Below are positions 4,781 to 5,156 of a DNA stretch of 5,156 bases, piece after piece. This stretch comes from JAGNRR01 sp964389575. Lineage in GTDB: Bacteria > Bacteroidota > Bacteroidia > Chitinophagales > Chitinophagaceae. Location of the stretch: assembly GCA_964389575.1 (NCBI GenBank), contig CAYMFF010000114.1, forward strand, positions 1 to 5,156, given 5' to 3'. Position 1 is the stretch's first letter. Every line of letters begins with the position of its first letter. A program made the translations under genes and the position numbers. A model generated the notes under the pieces. The model was not told where the DNA came from and did not search any database. It was given only the letters and a program-made list of their open reading frames with translations.

Positions 4781-5156
4781 ATGAAACACAAAATAAACGG
4801 TCCGAAAGGACTCCTTGGGAGTGATGATTTAGAAAATATAGGAATCAAATCAGCACCACAAATAGGAATTGCACTAGAGTTGTTAGAGCAAATAGAATTC
4901 AGAACAAAGAAGCAAGCACTGAACAAATTAAAAGTAATTGCGACGAGTCCTATAAACTATGTGCGTGATAAGCAATGGGGTGATTTAGCAAAAGCCATAT
5001 TGGAATCGGAGAAGCAGAGAACAGAAAACGCTACCATTCCATTGGCGAGCGCTAAAGACTTTAATGTTTTTGGTCAGCAGCATATTGAACCGGGTGCGAT
5101 GGAGCAAATGTATACGGCTATGAAATTGCCGGTGACAAAAGCAGGCGCCTTAATGC
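4781..5156 (+). CDS. rtcB: RtcB-type RNA ligase, N-terminal part (runs off the right edge)
   Basis: RtcB joins RNA 2',3'-cyclic phosphate or 3'-phosphate ends to 5'-hydroxyl ends, using GTP and Mn2+; it repairs cleaved tRNA and other RNAs. The 125 residues visible have a variable N-terminus (MKHKINGPKG) followed by FGQQHIEPGAMEQMYTAMKL (97-116) and PVTKAGALM (117-125). The latter block leads directly into the conserved PDxHxGYG metal-binding loop of the family, which lies just past the window, so catalytic integrity cannot be judged. The sequence looks like the Bacteroidota branch of RtcB and not the E. coli type, which starts differently. The ATG at 4781 lies behind an A-rich stretch without a Shine-Dalgarno sequence. 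It follows the TPR gene by 59 bases with a hairpin in between. No RtcR-like regulator or RtcA is seen in the window. Confidence 0.88.
   Translation, partial: MKHKINGPKGLLGSDDLENIGIKSAPQIGIALELLEQIEFRTKKQALNKLKVIATSPINYVRDKQWGDLAKAILESEKQRTENATIPLASAKDFNVFGQQHIEPGAMEQMYTAMKLPVTKAGALM

Overview
The window reads as an AT-rich chromosomal segment from a member of the Bacteroidota. Three things point there. Promoter-like boxes match the phylum's TTTG / TAnnTTTG consensus instead of TTGACA / TATAAT. Start codons lack clear Shine-Dalgarno sequences and sit behind A-rich stretches. The arrangement of a divergent alaS, then an M23 peptidase, then a MerR-like protein is one I recall as common in this phylum. 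I see no mobile element, CRISPR array, tRNA or rRNA.

Layout. The left end holds the first 154 codons of alanyl-tRNA synthetase (alaS) on the minus strand. A divergent intergenic region of about 140 bases separates it from a plus-strand group. That group is a membrane-anchored M23 (LytM-type) cell-wall peptidase starting at an unusual TTG, a MerR-type DNA-binding protein with a long basic N-terminal extension, a secreted single-cysteine thioredoxin-fold protein, and a 383-residue GNAT-fold acyltransferase. Gaps are short (26, 53 and 30 bases), so at least part of it may be co-transcribed, although the MerR gene has its own promoter-like box.

The most unusual part is 3849-4169, about 320 bases without a conventional gene. 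It has a well-spaced promoter, a 28-codon leader ORF ending in Arg-Met-Ser-Cys-Asn-Tyr-Phe-Ser, a small hairpin enclosing the leader stop codon, a terminator-like hairpin with a U6 run, a second hairpin that can absorb that U run, and a compact TCCCGC/GCGGGA palindrome. This looks like a translation-coupled attenuator. Downstream lie a small TPR protein with a very basic C-terminal tail and, after another hairpin, the start of a Bacteroidota-type RtcB RNA ligase that runs off the right edge.

How the parts may work together. The left group fits envelope and cell-wall housekeeping. For the right group, the inference worth testing is that a leader peptide that senses translation controls a TPR-RtcB unit, which would tie RNA or tRNA repair to ribosome stalling. 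The sequence shows the parts of this circuit but does not prove the regulation.
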